DNA of 64,000 nucleotides from Streptomyces tuirus (GCA_018195615.1 JAGTPG010000002.1:6379501-6443500), one strand, 5' to 3'. Positions 26,431-37,043 are shown, counted from the stretch's first letter. Made by a program: numbers and translations. The notes: generated by a model not told the origin, from the letters alone.

Positions 26431-27903
26431 TCATGAGCAGACCTTGCCGTCCTTGGGCACCGAACCGTCCAACAGGTACGCGTCCACCGTGGAGTCGACA
26501 CAGTCGCTCCCACTGCCGTACGCGCCATGCCCCTCGCCCCGCCAGGTGAGCATCACACCGACGCCCTTGCCCAGCTCGTCGGCCATCCTCCGCGCACCCT
26601 CGTACGGGGTCGCAGGGTCGCCGGTGTTGCCGACCACCAGGACCGGTGCCGCGCCGGGGGCGCTCACCTCCGGATTCTCGCGCTGCCCGGGCACCGGCCA
26701 GTCGTGGCACCAGCCGGCCGTGTCCCAGCCGAGGAACGTCCCGAAGACCGGGGAGATCTTCTCGAACTCCGGCAGCAGCTTCTTCGTCTCGGCCGCGGTC
26801 GGCCGCTGCCTGTCGTCCAGGCACGATATGACCCGTTGGGCGTGGGTCGTCGTGCCGTATTGCCCCGAAGGGCCGCGTTCGTTGTAGCCGTCGGCGAGGG
26901 CCAGCAGCTCGGAGCCGTCTCCTCGCTCGGCCGCGTCGAGGGCGCTGGTCAGGGTCGGCCAGCTGTCCTTGCTGTACAGCGGCAGGATGATGCCGGTGAC
27001 CGCGAGCGTCTGGGTCAGCTTCCGCCCGGGCGCGCCCGTCGGCAGGGGCCGGGCGTCGATCCGCCGCAGCAGGGCCGCGATCTTCCGCGTGCCCTCCTGC
27101 GGGTCCTGGCCCGTGGACTCGAGGTAGCCGTTGAGCGCGCGCTGGAAGCCCCTGGCCTGGTTCTGGGCATGGCCCACGGCGTCGGCGTCGGGGTCGACGA
27201 CCGCGTCCAGCGTCATCCGCCCCACCTTCTTCGGGAACAGGTGGGCATAGGTGCCGCCCAGTTCCGTGCCGTAGGAGATGCCGAAGTAGTGCATCCTCTC
27301 GTCGCCGAGGACCTGCCGGATGCGGTCCATGTCGCGGGCCGAGTCCACGGTCGAGACGTGCCCCATCAGCTTTCCGGCGTCCTTCTGGCAGCCCTTGCCG
27401 AAGTCGGCGGCGTCCTCGAAGTACGCCTTCTCCTCGGCGGGTGTGTCGGGGGTGACGTCCACCGACTCGGCCTTCTGGATCTCCTTGTCGCCGCGGCAGC
27501 GCACCCCCTCGCTGGCCCCCACCCCGCGCGGGTCCCAGCTCACCAGGTCGTACCGCTCACGGAGCTTGGAGACGGTCGGGGCATACGACGGCATCATGGA
27601 CACGCCCGAGGCGCCGGGGCCGCCGAAGTTGAACAGGAGCGAGCCGGCGCGGTCGTCGCCGCGGGCCTTGGCGCGGATCAGCGCCAGCCCGATCGTCTCG
27701 CCGTCCGGCTCGGACCAGTCCAGCGGCACCTTCAGCGTCGCGCACTGCCAGTCGCTGCTCGGCGCGGGGCCGTCGGCGGTGGCCTCGCAGCGGCCCCAGG
27801 AGAGCCCATCGCTCCTGTCGTCGTCGGACGAACCGCTGCTGCACCCCGCGGCCAGCAGGGCCGAGGCGACCGCAGGAGCGGTCCACCGTAGAAAACGCGA
27901 CAT
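26431..27903 (-). CDS. Secreted lipoprotein alpha/beta hydrolase (S33 tripeptidyl aminopeptidase type)
   Basis: A 490-residue intact protein. The signal peptide ends in a lipobox (LLAAGC, Cys21), so it is membrane anchored outside the cell. FNFGGPGASG is the oxyanion motif, SWDPRGVG follows, GISYGTELG carries the nucleophile, GNTGDPATPYE the acid and WRGEGHGAY the histidine. This is the SlpD/SlpE/TAP family (MEROPS S33), which removes N-terminal tripeptides from extracellular peptides. ATG 27903. A paralog follows upstream (28040-29584) in the same direction; the pair came from tandem duplication. Confidence 0.9.
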   Translation of the reverse strand: MSRFLRWTAPAVASALLAAGCSSGSSDDDRSDGLSWGRCEATADGPAPSSDWQCATLKVPLDWSEPDGETIGLALIRAKARGDDRAGSLLFNFGGPGASGVSMMPSYAPTVSKLRERYDLVSWDPRGVGASEGVRCRGDKEIQKAESVDVTPDTPAEEKAYFEDAADFGKGCQKDAGKLMGHVSTVDSARDMDRIRQVLGDERMHYFGISYGTELGGTYAHLFPKKVGRMTLDAVVDPDADAVGHAQNQARGFQRALNGYLESTGQDPQEGTRKIAALLRRIDARPLPTGAPGRKLTQTLAVTGIILPLYSKDSWPTLTSALDAAERGDGSELLALADGYNERGPSGQYGTTTHAQRVISCLDDRQRPTAAETKKLLPEFEKISPVFGTFLGWDTAGWCHDWPVPGQRENPEVSAPGAAPVLVVGNTGDPATPYEGARRMADELGKGVGVMLTWRGEGHGAYGSGSDCVDSTVDAYLLDGSVPKDGKVCS

Positions 27904-28039
27904 GGGTCCATCCCCCCTCGCAGGCCGTCCGCACCGTGCCGCGGATGGCGGTCAGGCCATGGTAGGCAGATCCCGCGTCGGCCGTTCCAGCCTGTGGATA
28001 ACCTTCTGACCTGCGCCTTTATCGAGACTGTCGCTGGTC

Positions 28040-29584
28040 TCAGGTGCAGACGGTCCCACTGGGCGGCACCTTCCCGTCCAGCAGATAGCCGTTCACCGCG
28101 CTCTGCACGCACTTGTTCTTGCTGTCGTAGGCGCCGTGCCCCTGCCCTCGGTACGTCAGCTCGACACCGACGCCCTTGCCCAGTGCTTCCACCATCTTCC
28201 GCGCGCCCTCGTACGGGGTGGCCGGGTCGCCGGTGTTGCCGACGACCAGGATCGGTGCCGCGCCCGGCGCGCTCACGTCCGGATGGTCGGCGGCCCCCGC
28301 CACGGCCCAGTCGGTGCAGCCGATCATGCCCCACGCCATGGAGTCGCCGAACAGGGGTGACGCGGCCCGGAACTCCGGCAGCTTCCGCTCGACGTAGGCG
28401 GCGTCGTAGCGCGGCCTGGCGTCGGCGCAGCTGATGGCGGTGTGGGCGGCGGTCGAGTTGTCGTACTCGCCGTTCTCACTGCGCCCGTTCATGGTGTCGG
28501 AGAGCAGCATCAGGATGCTGCCGTCGCCGTCGTACGCCTGCTGGAGGCCCTCGGTGAGGTACTGCCAGAGGTCCTGGGAGTACAGAGCTTGCACGATGCC
28601 GTTGGTCGCCGCGGACTGGGTCAGTTCGCGGGGAAGACGCCCGGGATCGGCTTGCGGTCGAGGTTCTTCAGCAGTGTGGCGATACGGTCCTTCACGTCCT
28701 GCGCGCTGTCGCCGACGGGGCACCCCTCGGTCTTCGACACGCAGTCCTCGGCGTAGTTGTCGAGTGCGAGCTGGAAGCCCGAGGCCTGCCCCAGCGAGCC
28801 CTGTTCGGGGTTGCGGGTGGGGTCGACGACGGCGTCGAACACGACGCGGCCGACCCGCTGGGGAACAGGTGGGCGTAGACGCCGCCGAGTTCGGTGCCGT
28901 AGGAGAAGCCGAAGTAGTGCAGTTTGCCGTCGCCGAGGACCTGGCGCATCAGGTCCAGGTCGCGGGCCGCGTCGGTGGTGCGCACATGCGGAAGGATCTT
29001 CTCGGAGTTCTGCTCGCAGGCGTCGTTGAACTCCTTGGTGCTGTCCAGGAGATCGGTGCGTTCGGCGGCGTCGTCGGGGGTGGCGTCCTGTTGGAAGAAC
29101 GCGTCGAGCCGCTGGTCGTTCTCGCAGAGCACGGGGTTGCTGCGGCCGACTCCGCGCGGGTCGAAGCTGACCAGGTCGTAGCGGGTGCGCAGGGCCTCGA
29201 AGCCGTCGCCGAAGCCGGGCAGGGCCTTGACGCCGGAGGCGCCGGGGCCGCCGAAGTTGAAGATGAGCGAGCCGATGCGTTCGCTCTTGTCGCCGCTGGC
29301 CCCGGCCCGGATGAGTTCGACGTCGATCGTGTCGCCCTTGGGGTCGTTCCAGTCGAGGGGGCCTTCATGGTGGCGCATTGCCACTCGCCGCCGCCCGGCA
29401 GCGGTGAGGGCGCGGTGCCTCCGCCCTGGGCGTCGTCGGGGGTCGGGCAGGCCTTCCAGCTCAGCTCCTGCCGCGTCAGGTCCTCGTCCTCGGCGCCGTC
29501 GTCACCGCAGCCCGCCAGCACGCTGGACAGCAGCACGGCGGTGGCGGTCAGGGCGGCGGCGCGCAGCCGGGGGAGCCTTGGCAT
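28040..29584 (-). CDS. Second S33-type secreted peptidase paralog, three frameshifts
   Basis: The same architecture as its neighbour: signal peptide with lipobox (SSVLAGC), FNFGGPGASG, SFDPRGVG, GFSYGTELG, GNTGDPATPYE and YRGQGHGAY, ending GTVCT. The reading frame breaks three times, near 29362 (KAP/LDWNDP), 28860 (HLFP/RVGRVVFDAVVD) and 28635 (GVFP/RELTQSAA), each within a run of C on the coding strand. Adding one C each gives 515 residues. Start ATG 29584. All catalytic residues survive, so it is probably functional in the real genome. A tandem-repeat region lies upstream. Confidence 0.82.
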
Positions 29585-29689
29585 GGTTCCATCCTGCGGC
29601 GGCACGGGGCCGGCCGCGCGGGACGCGTGCCGTACGAGGTAAGAGGGGCCGGTGTTGCCAAAAGGCCTGTTGCCGGGCCGCTGCGGGTG

Positions 29690-29822
29690 TCGCGGGGTCT
29701 GCTTGCCGGGCACAGGGCCACTCGTGCTGTGGGGTCTGGTTGCCGGGCACAGGCCACTCGTGCCGTGGGGTCTGCGGGCCGGGCACGGGCCACTGGTGCC
29801 GCAGGCCTTGCGTGCCGGGTCG
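29690..29822. repeat. Tandem repeat of about 36 bp, 3-4 copies
   Basis: Units with GGGGTCTG, then CCGGGCACAGG, then CCACTCGTGCCG(T) recur at about 36-base spacing between the peptidase paralog and the flippase-like gene. The minus strand could encode Pro/His/Trp-rich repeats, but no ribosome site or conserved protein is present. I regard it as a noncoding minisatellite. Confidence 0.7.
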
Positions 29823-29828
29823 TAGGTG

Positions 29829-32567
29829 TCAGAGGGCCTGTTTGCGTGTCAGGTGGTTGAACGCCAGCCAGCCCGGCAGCACCGGCAGCCACAGGGTCAG
29901 CAGGCGGAACAGCAGAACCGCCGGTGCCGCCACCTCCTTCGGCAGCCCGACGGCGATCAGGCCGACCGTCAGAGTCGCCTCGACCGCGCCCACACCACCC
30001 GGCGTCGGAGCCGCGGACCCCAGCGCGTTGCCCGCGAGGAAGACGACGGCGACGCTGGCGAGGCTGATCGAGGTGGACTCGTCGCCGAACGCGCGGATCG
30101 ACGCGTCCAGGCACATCACGAAGCAGGCGGTCAGCAGCAGCATGCCGCCGATGCCGGTGACCAGCTTCTGCGGCCGCTGCAACACGTCCAACATGCGCGG
30201 CACGACACCCGCGAACAGCGACCTCACGCGCGTGACGACGAACTTCCGCAGGAACGGCACCGAGGTCACCACGAGCACGAGCACCGCCACCGTCAGCAGG
30301 CCGGCGATGACCGTCCGGGACGGCGACAGCGACGGCGTCTTCTCGGTGCCGGTCAGATAGCCGAAGGCCAGCAGCATCAGGATGTGGCAGCCGAGCCCGA
30401 ACAGCTGTGACGCGCCGACGCTCGCCACCGCCAGCCCCGGCCGCACGCCCGCGCGCTGCAGGAAGCGCGTGTTGAGCGCGACACCCCCGACCGCCGCCGG
30501 CGCGACGATCTTCACGAACGACCCGGCGACCTGCGCCGCCACGGTCCGCAGGAACGGCACCCGCTCCGGCACGAACCCCAGCAGCGCCATCGCCGCCGCG
30601 ACGTAGCTGCCCATCGAGAACAGCACCGCCGCGGCCACCCAGCCCCACTCGGCGTTCGCGATGAGCGGCCCGAACTCGATGTGAGTGAGCTGCGTCAGCA
30701 GGAAGTACGCGCCGATCGCGCCCGCGATGAAACTGATCAGAGTGCGCGGCCGTACCCGTTCCAGCCTGGCCGGCTCGACGGGTGCCTGCGGCCTGATCCG
30801 CAGCACCTCGTGCCGGATCTGCGTGAGCAGATCCTCCTCGCGTGCCTCCTCCAGGGCCTCGTCGATGGCCCGCTTCTCAGCCCGCTGCTCCGCCCGTACG
30901 GCCTTCTTGTCGGGCTTCTCCGGCACGGGCGCGGGCACGGCCTCGTCCGAGGCCTCCTCCAGACGGGCCTGCTTGGCATGCCGGGACGCCTCCAGGACCG
31001 CCTCGCGCTCGCGCTGTGCCCGCTCCCGGGCCAGTTTGCGCAGCGTCGCGCGCGTGGAGCGGCTGAGCGCGATGGGCTGGAGCATCGGCAGACAGTCCGC
31101 CACCGCGTCGGGACCGAGCACGCCCACCGCCGAGGCCACCGCCCGCTCGGCGCCCACCCGGAGGCCGAGGGTCACCAGCAACTGCGAGGTGTCCATCCGC
31201 AGCAGCAGATCACCGGCCGCGATCTCGCCGACGCGCAGATCGGTGAGGATCACCGTGCCGGAACGATCCACCAGAATCGCGTCGCCCACCAGCCTGCGGT
31301 GCGCGATACGCCGGGACTGCAGGGCCTTCACCTGGTCCCAGGTGTCGCGCAGCAGGTCGTCGGTGATCTCCTCGTCCGGCAGCGAGTCGAGAGTGCGCCC
31401 GCCGCTGTGCTCGTAGACGAGCATCACCGCGTCCGGACCCAGCTCGGAGGTGGCGATCAGCTTGGGTGCGTTGGCGCCGGCCGCGATGGCCGCGTACGCC
31501 AGCAGCGCCTCCTGCTCCAGGGCCTGCCGCAGCGACTGGAGGCTGCTGCGGGTGGCGAAGCCGCGCAGCGTCAGGTTGCGCCAGGCGCGGTAGAAGAAGC
31601 CCTGGGCCTGCTGCTCCCGGTCGACCACCGTGACGTCCAGCGGCGGGCCGTCCTCCAGCGTGACGAAGTAGCGCCGGCCGCGGTCCCCGGTGTCCGGATT
31701 GTGGTCCGGGGTGTCCTCGCGGGACGCACTGACCGGGCGGAAGCCGACCGTCCGCAGGCCAGCCATGAGCGTCTGCCCGGTGGGCCGGACGTTGGGCGAG
31801 CCGACCGCGTACAACGTGCCGTAGGCCACGGTCCAGCCGATGAGCACGGTCAGGATGATCGAGAAGGGGGTCGTGTACCCGGTGACGAGCATCGAGAAGG
31901 CGTCGAGCAGCAGCACGACCCACAGCACCGTCCGCCACCTGGGTCTGCGCGACATGCCGACGGCCGTCATGTACGCGATGACCGGCGCCAGATAGCCGTG
32001 CACCGGGTCGGTCAGCGCATGGATGTCGCCGGGGGAGGGCTGAGTGAGCGCCTCCTGGATCGAGTCGGGAGCGGCCCGCGCCACCCACAGGTCGGTGGCG
32101 AGTGTCACACCGTGCGCGAGGACCGCCGCGAGTACGCCGTCGGCGATCCGCAGTCCGTCCCGTTTGATCAGCCGCTCGATGGCGAAGGCGACCGGCACCA
32201 GCAGGATCGCGATGCTGGAGGCCAGCCCGGCGATCTTGATCAGCAGGTCGGGTGCCTGCCCGGTGCCCTTGTTGATGTCCTGTTCCAGGCCCGAGGTGGT
32301 GCCGTGCGCGAACGCGGCGATCCCGATGAGCACCGCGACGGCGAGCACGCCCACCAGGAGTCGCATCAGATCGGACGGGCGGTGCACGCGCGCGGGGAGC
32401 AGTGGTTCGTCGCCCTCCACCTCGTCGATGTGCGCGGTGTCGGGGGACTCGGCGGCCGCCCGGGCTTCCTTCCCGTCCGGCTTCGGGTTGTCGTCCGGAG
32501 TGTCCGGGCGCGACGAAGCGTCAGGGGTGCCCTCCGTGTCGTCGGATTGCGCACCCTGCTGCTTCAT
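29829..32567 (-). CDS. Large flippase-like membrane protein with kinase-like middle (UPF0104/LPG synthase TM family)
   Basis: An intact 912-residue protein. After a disordered acidic N-terminus (1-60) come about seven helices (80-270), a cytosolic segment (300-590) with YEHSGGRTLDSLP and HRRLVGDAILVDRSGTVILTDL, and a C-terminal UPF0104 domain (about 620-900). LPG-synthase-TM proteins flip or transfer lipids. The middle resembles a protein-kinase-like fold: HRRLVGDAIL and ILTDL sit where HRDLKxxNIL and DFG would be, but key residues are changed, so it is probably a pseudokinase. ATG 32567 (MKQQG) with AAGAAGAG is preferred over GTG 32591. Confidence 0.82.
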   Translation of the reverse strand: MKQQGAQSDDTEGTPDASSRPDTPDDNPKPDGKEARAAAESPDTAHIDEVEGDEPLLPARVHRPSDLMRLLVGVLAVAVLIGIAAFAHGTTSGLEQDINKGTGQAPDLLIKIAGLASSIAILLVPVAFAIERLIKRDGLRIADGVLAAVLAHGVTLATDLWVARAAPDSIQEALTQPSPGDIHALTDPVHGYLAPVIAYMTAVGMSRRPRWRTVLWVVLLLDAFSMLVTGYTTPFSIILTVLIGWTVAYGTLYAVGSPNVRPTGQTLMAGLRTVGFRPVSASREDTPDHNPDTGDRGRRYFVTLEDGPPLDVTVVDREQQAQGFFYRAWRNLTLRGFATRSSLQSLRQALEQEALLAYAAIAAGANAPKLIATSELGPDAVMLVYEHSGGRTLDSLPDEEITDDLLRDTWDQVKALQSRRIAHRRLVGDAILVDRSGTVILTDLRVGEIAAGDLLLRMDTSQLLVTLGLRVGAERAVASAVGVLGPDAVADCLPMLQPIALSRSTRATLRKLARERAQREREAVLEASRHAKQARLEEASDEAVPAPVPEKPDKKAVRAEQRAEKRAIDEALEEAREEDLLTQIRHEVLRIRPQAPVEPARLERVRPRTLISFIAGAIGAYFLLTQLTHIEFGPLIANAEWGWVAAAVLFSMGSYVAAAMALLGFVPERVPFLRTVAAQVAGSFVKIVAPAAVGGVALNTRFLQRAGVRPGLAVASVGASQLFGLGCHILMLLAFGYLTGTEKTPSLSPSRTVIAGLLTVAVLVLVVTSVPFLRKFVVTRVRSLFAGVVPRMLDVLQRPQKLVTGIGGMLLLTACFVMCLDASIRAFGDESTSISLASVAVVFLAGNALGSAAPTPGGVGAVEATLTVGLIAVGLPKEVAAPAVLLFRLLTLWLPVLPGWLAFNHLTRKQAL

Positions 32568-32739
32568 CGTCTCTTCTTGGTCTCGTATCACCGGTCACCG
32601 CCCGCACGATGGTGGCATGCCACACCGACACACGGGGGCATCAGGGTGCACATGCGGGGCGGACAGTCTGCCCGACGCGCTCCCGCCGGGCGAGGAAAAC
32701 GCTCCGGAGTACGCGCGTCCCGTTGTCGGTGGGGTGCGG

Positions 32740-32745
32740 CAGGAT
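32740..32745 (+). promoter_or_regulatory. -10-like hexamer for leaderless alkyltransferase-like gene
   Basis: CAGGAT followed by seven bases and ATG at 32753, with no ribosome-binding site. Confidence 0.5.
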
Positions 32746-32752
32746 GGGACGG

Positions 32753-33142
32753 ATGAGCGAGCAGAGCCTTGACGGGGGCGGGCGCGGGGACCAGCGCGGG
32801 GACGCGCTGCCCGAGTACGCCGAGCGGGTCCTCGACGTCGCCGAACTGATTCCGCCGGGTCGCGTCATGACCTACGGCGACGTCGCCGAGTGGCTCGAGG
32901 AGGGTGGTCCGCGGCAGGTCGGCCGTGTGATGGCTCTCTACGGAGGAGCCGTTCCGTGGTGGCGCGTCGTCCGCGCGGACGGCGTCCTGCTCCCCGGGCA
33001 CGAACAACGGGCGCTCGGCCACTACCGCGAGGAGGGCACGCCCCTGAAGGCGGCGAGCCGGGCCGCCGAGGGCCATCTGCCCCGCCTCGACATGAGACGG
33101 GCGCGCTGGGACGGCGGCGAACGCGCGGAGGGTCACACCTGA
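32753..33142 (+). CDS. Alkyltransferase-like (ATL) protein, MGMT fold with Trp in place of active Cys
   Basis: A 129-residue protein with the C-terminal MGMT DNA-binding fold: VAELIPPGRVMTYGDVAEWL and the helix-turn-helix after it. The active-site motif PCHR is PWWR here (Pro68-Arg71), so alkyl transfer is impossible. Proteins of this type (ATLs) bind O6-alkylguanine, bend the DNA and hand the lesion to nucleotide excision repair. ATG 32753 follows a -10-like box and looks leaderless. It lies between a membrane gene and the AdnAB pair, a DNA-repair neighbourhood. Confidence 0.88.
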   Translation: MSEQSLDGGGRGDQRGDALPEYAERVLDVAELIPPGRVMTYGDVAEWLEEGGPRQVGRVMALYGGAVPWWRVVRADGVLLPGHEQRALGHYREEGTPLKAASRAAEGHLPRLDMRRARWDGGERAEGHT

Positions 33143-33409
33143 CAGCTTCCGCCATCGGACGCCCTCTCGTGTGACCCGTGATCCGGACGGGGGAATCGGG
33201 GCGTACCGGCGGCATGACGTACGTTCGTGTGAGGAGGGGCGTGAGGGCCATGCGTGCCATGAGTGACTCGGGGGAAGAAGAGGAAGCCCTGCTTCCGCCT
33301 CGCTCGTCGGCGTAGCGTCGGCCGCACGCGTCCCCGTCACCCCGCGGTCACCGCCCGCAAACGCGCGGTGGCCCGCCCACCAGCACTTCCACCAGGACCG
33401 GCGAACCAC

Positions 33410-36400
33410 GTGAGCTCCTCTTCCTCCACCAGCGGCCTGTCGTACCCCCGGGTGCGGCGGGGAGCCGTGGCGCTTACCGACTGGTTCGTACCCCTCCTGC
33501 CCGAGTGGACCCCCCTCTTTTGGACGCCTCGCAGCGCTCCGTGGTTGACCACCCGGCCGGTCCGCTGCTCGTCCTCGCAGGTCCGGGCACCGGCAAGACC
33601 ACCACGCTCGTCGAGTCCGTCGCCGAGCGCATCGCCCGTGGCGGGGACCCCGAGCGCGTCCTGGTGCTCACCTTCAGCCGCAAGGCGGCCGTCGAGCTGC
33701 GCGACCGTATGGCCCTGCGGACCGGGGCGGCCCGCGCTCCCCAGGCGACCACGTTCCACTCGTTCTGCTACGCCCTGGTCCGCGCGCACCAGGACAGCGA
33801 CCTGTTCGTCGAGCCGCTGCGCCTGCTGTCCGGGCCCGAGCAGGACGTCTCGGTGCGCGGGCTGCTCGCGGGCCAGGCCGACCTGGAGCGGCTCGGGCTC
33901 GCGCACGTGCGCTGGCCGGACGAACTGCGCGCCTGCCTGACCACACGCGGTTTCGCCGACGAGGTCCGCGCCGTCCTCGCCCGCACCCGTGAACTCGGCC
34001 TCGGCCCCGACGCCCTGGACGCCTTCGCCCGCCGCACGGGACGCCCCGACTGGCGCGCCGCGGCGGCCTTCCTCGCCGAGTACCTCGACGTGCTCGACCT
34101 CCAGGGCGTGATCGACTACGCGGAACTCGTCCACCGCGCGGTGCTCCTCGCCCGTCGGCCCGAGGTCGCCGGCTGGCTCGCCGCCCGGTACGACGCCGTC
34201 TACGTCGACGAGTACCAGGACACCGATCCCGCCCAGGTACGACTGCTGCACGCGCTGGCCGGCGGCGGCCGCACCCTCGTCGCCTTCGGTGACCCCGACC
34301 AGTCGATCTACGCGTTCCGCGGGGCGGACGTGAACGGCATCCTCGACTTCCCACACGCCTTCCCGCGCGCGGACGGCCGTCCGGCCCCCGTCGCGGTACT
34401 GCGCACGTCCCGCCGCTCCGGGGCCGCCCTGCTGACCGCCACCCGGCTGCTGACCCAGCGCATGCCGCTGACCCGCCTCCCGGCCGAGAAGGTACGCGCC
34501 CATCGCGAACTCACGCCCGTGAGGGAGGGCGGCCGGGTCGAGGCGTACACGTACCCGACGCCCGGCACGGAGCTGGACAACATCGCCGACATCCTCCGCA
34601 GGGCCCACCTGGAAGACGGTGTTCCGTGGAGCGAGATGGCCGTCCTGGTACGCGCCGGCTCCCGCACGGTCCCCACGATCCGCCGCGCCCTCACGGCGGC
34701 CGGCGTACCCGTGGAGGTGGACGGCGACGACGTACCTCTACGCCATGAACCGGCGGTGGCACCGCTGCTGACGGCGCTGCGGGCGGTGGCCACGGCGGAG
34801 GCGTCGGGGTCGAGGGGGAGGCGGCTTCCGGGGTGGCCGGCGGAGGCGTGACTTCCGGGTCCGAGGCGGCTGAAGGGGAGGCGGCTTCCCGGGCCGCCGG
34901 CGGAGGCGTGACTTCCGGGCAATCCGAGGCGGCCGAGGTAACGGCGGCTTCCGACGCCGCCGGTGGGGAGGTGGCTTCCGAGGCGGCCGACGGGGAGGTG
35001 GCTTCCGAGGCGGCCGACGGGGAGGTGGCTTCCGAGGCTGCCGGCGGGGAGGTGGCTTCCGGGCAGCCCGAAGCGATCTCCTGGCTCGACACCGAGACCG
35101 CCCTCACCCTCCTCACCTCCCCGCTCGCCGGCATGGACGCCGCCGATCTGCGCCGTCTCGGCCGGGCCCTGCGGGACGAGGAGCGGGCCGCGGGCAACCC
35201 GCTGCCGCCGCCCTCCGACGTCCTGCTCGCGCGGGCGCTCGCCGAGCCGGAGCGCCTCGCCGTGCACGACCCCACGTACGCGCGTGGCGCCCAGCGCCTC
35301 GGCGCGCTGCTGCGCAAGGCCCGTGAGCGCCTGGCGGGCGGCGGTACGACCGAGGAGGCCCTGTGGGACCTGTGGGAGGGCACACCGTGGCCCGCGCGGC
35401 TGGAGCGGGCCGCCCGCAGGGGCGGCGCGGCCGGGCGCAACGCGGACCGCGACCTGGACGCCGTCTGCGCGCTGTTCGCGACCGCGGCCCGCGCCGAGGA
35501 GCGCACCGGCGGCCGGGGCGCCCTGAACTTCCTGGAGGAGATCGACGCCGAGGACATCGCGGCCGACACTCTCAACCGGCGTGCCGTACGCCCCGACGCC
35601 GTCCGCCTGATGACCGCGCACCGCGCCAAGGGCCTGGAGTGGCGCCTCGTGGTCGTCGCGGGCGTCCAGGAGGGACTGTGGCCGGACCTGCGCCGCCGCG
35701 GCTCCCTGCTGGAGGCCGACCGCATCGGCCGCGACGGACTCGCCGAACCCCTCACACCCGGCGCGCTGCTCGCCGAGGAGCGCCGTCTGTTCTACGTCGC
35801 CGCCACACGCGCGCGTGAACGTCTCGTCGTGACGGCGGTCAAGGCCCCGCGGACGACGGCGACCAGCCGTCCCGCTTCCTGGCCGAACTCGGCGTCGAAC
35901 CCAAGGACGTCACAGGACGCCCGCGCCGCCCGCTGTCCGTCGCGGCCCTCGTCGCCGAACTGCGCGCCACCACGGTCGACCCGCGCGTCTCCGACGCCCT
36001 GAGGGAGGCCGCCGCCCGTCGCCTCGCCCGGCTCGCCGCCCTCGCCGACGAGGACGGCCGCCCCCTGGTGCCGTCCGCGCACCCCTACCGCTGGTGGGGC
36101 ATGCTCGAGCCCACCGAGTCCAAGGTGCCGCTGCGCAACCGCGACCAGCCCGTCGTGCTCTCCGGCAGCGCCCTCGACCAACTCGCCAACACCTGCGCCC
36201 TCCAGTGGTTCCTGGGGCGTGAGGTCAAGGCCGACGCACCCGCGACCGCCGCGCAGGGCTTCGGCAACGTGGTGCACGTCCTCGCCGACGAGGTCGCCTC
36301 CGGGCACACCCCGGCCGACCTCTCCGTCCTCATGGAACGCCTCGACTCCGTGTGGAACGCCCTCGCCTTCGACGCGCCCTGGAAGTCGCAGCAGGAGAAG

Positions 36401-36951
36401 GACAACGCGCGCGTGGCGCTCGAACGCTTCCTCCAGTGGCACGTCATGGACCGCACCGGACGCACACCGGTGGCCAGCGAGCACGACTTCGACGTCACCC
36501 TCGAGGCGGGCGACTACCAGGTGCGCATCCGCGGCCAGATGGACCGCGTCGAGGCGGACGGCGACGGCCGCGCCTACGTGGTCGACTTCAAGACCGGCAA
36601 GCAGGCGCCCACCGGCAAGGAGGTGGAGCGCCACCCGCAGCTCGCCGTCTACCAGCTGGCCGTCCGCGAGGGCGCCGTCGACGAGGTGTTCGACGGAGTG
36701 CGCCCCGAGCCGGGAGGCGCCGAACTTGTCCACCTGCGCCAGGGCGCCGCCCGGCGCGACGGCGGCGAGACCCTGCCCAAGGTGCAGGCCCAGGAGCCGC
36801 TGGAGGGGGAGTGGGTCGGCGATCTGCTGGCCACGGCAGCCGGCAAGGTCCTCGACGAACGCTTCACCCGACCGCCGGGCAGCACTGCACGCACTGCGCG
36901 TTCCGGGCGTCCTGCAGCGCGCGCCAGGAGGGACGTCACGTGGTGGAGTGA
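33410..36951 (+). CDS. AdnAB-type helicase-nuclease subunit (first gene), four frameshifts
   Basis: The UvrD-like motor has Walker A GPGTGKTT, THFHSFC-type motif Ia region, VDEYQDTDPAQ, GDPDQSIYAFRGAD and TAHRAKGLEWR. The C-terminal RecB-like nuclease has VVDFKTGK and YQLA, and four cysteines (TCALQ ... HCTHC ... SC) typical of an iron-sulfur cluster. AdnAB resects double-strand breaks in actinobacteria. Frames change near 33523, 34811, 35849 and 36873, each a missing base in a C or G run; repair gives 1181 residues. GTG 33410. Residues about 463-553 contain an unusual repeat insert. Confidence 0.85.
34842..35062 (+). repeat. 27-bp tandem repeats inside the helicase gene
   Basis: GGGGAGGTGGCTTCCGAGG recurs at exact 27-base steps from 34965, 34992, 35019 and 35046, encoding GEVASEAAD-like nonapeptides. 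Diverged copies (GGGVTSGSEAAEGEAAS) precede it from 34842. The insert lies between helicase motifs where relatives I remember have a short linker. Confidence 0.8.
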
Positions 36952-37043
36952 TCTAACGCACCACGCGGCCTGACCTGCGCTTCTTTCGCCCCGAAGGTCC
37001 GATCCGGCCACCGTTGTCAGTGGCCGCCGCTAGCCTCTTCGAC

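Noticed and set aside
23462..26824. A 1120-codon minus-strand ORF across the epimerase, spherulin-4 and moeZ genes
   Set aside because: It runs antisense to well-recognised enzymes and has no conserved motif.
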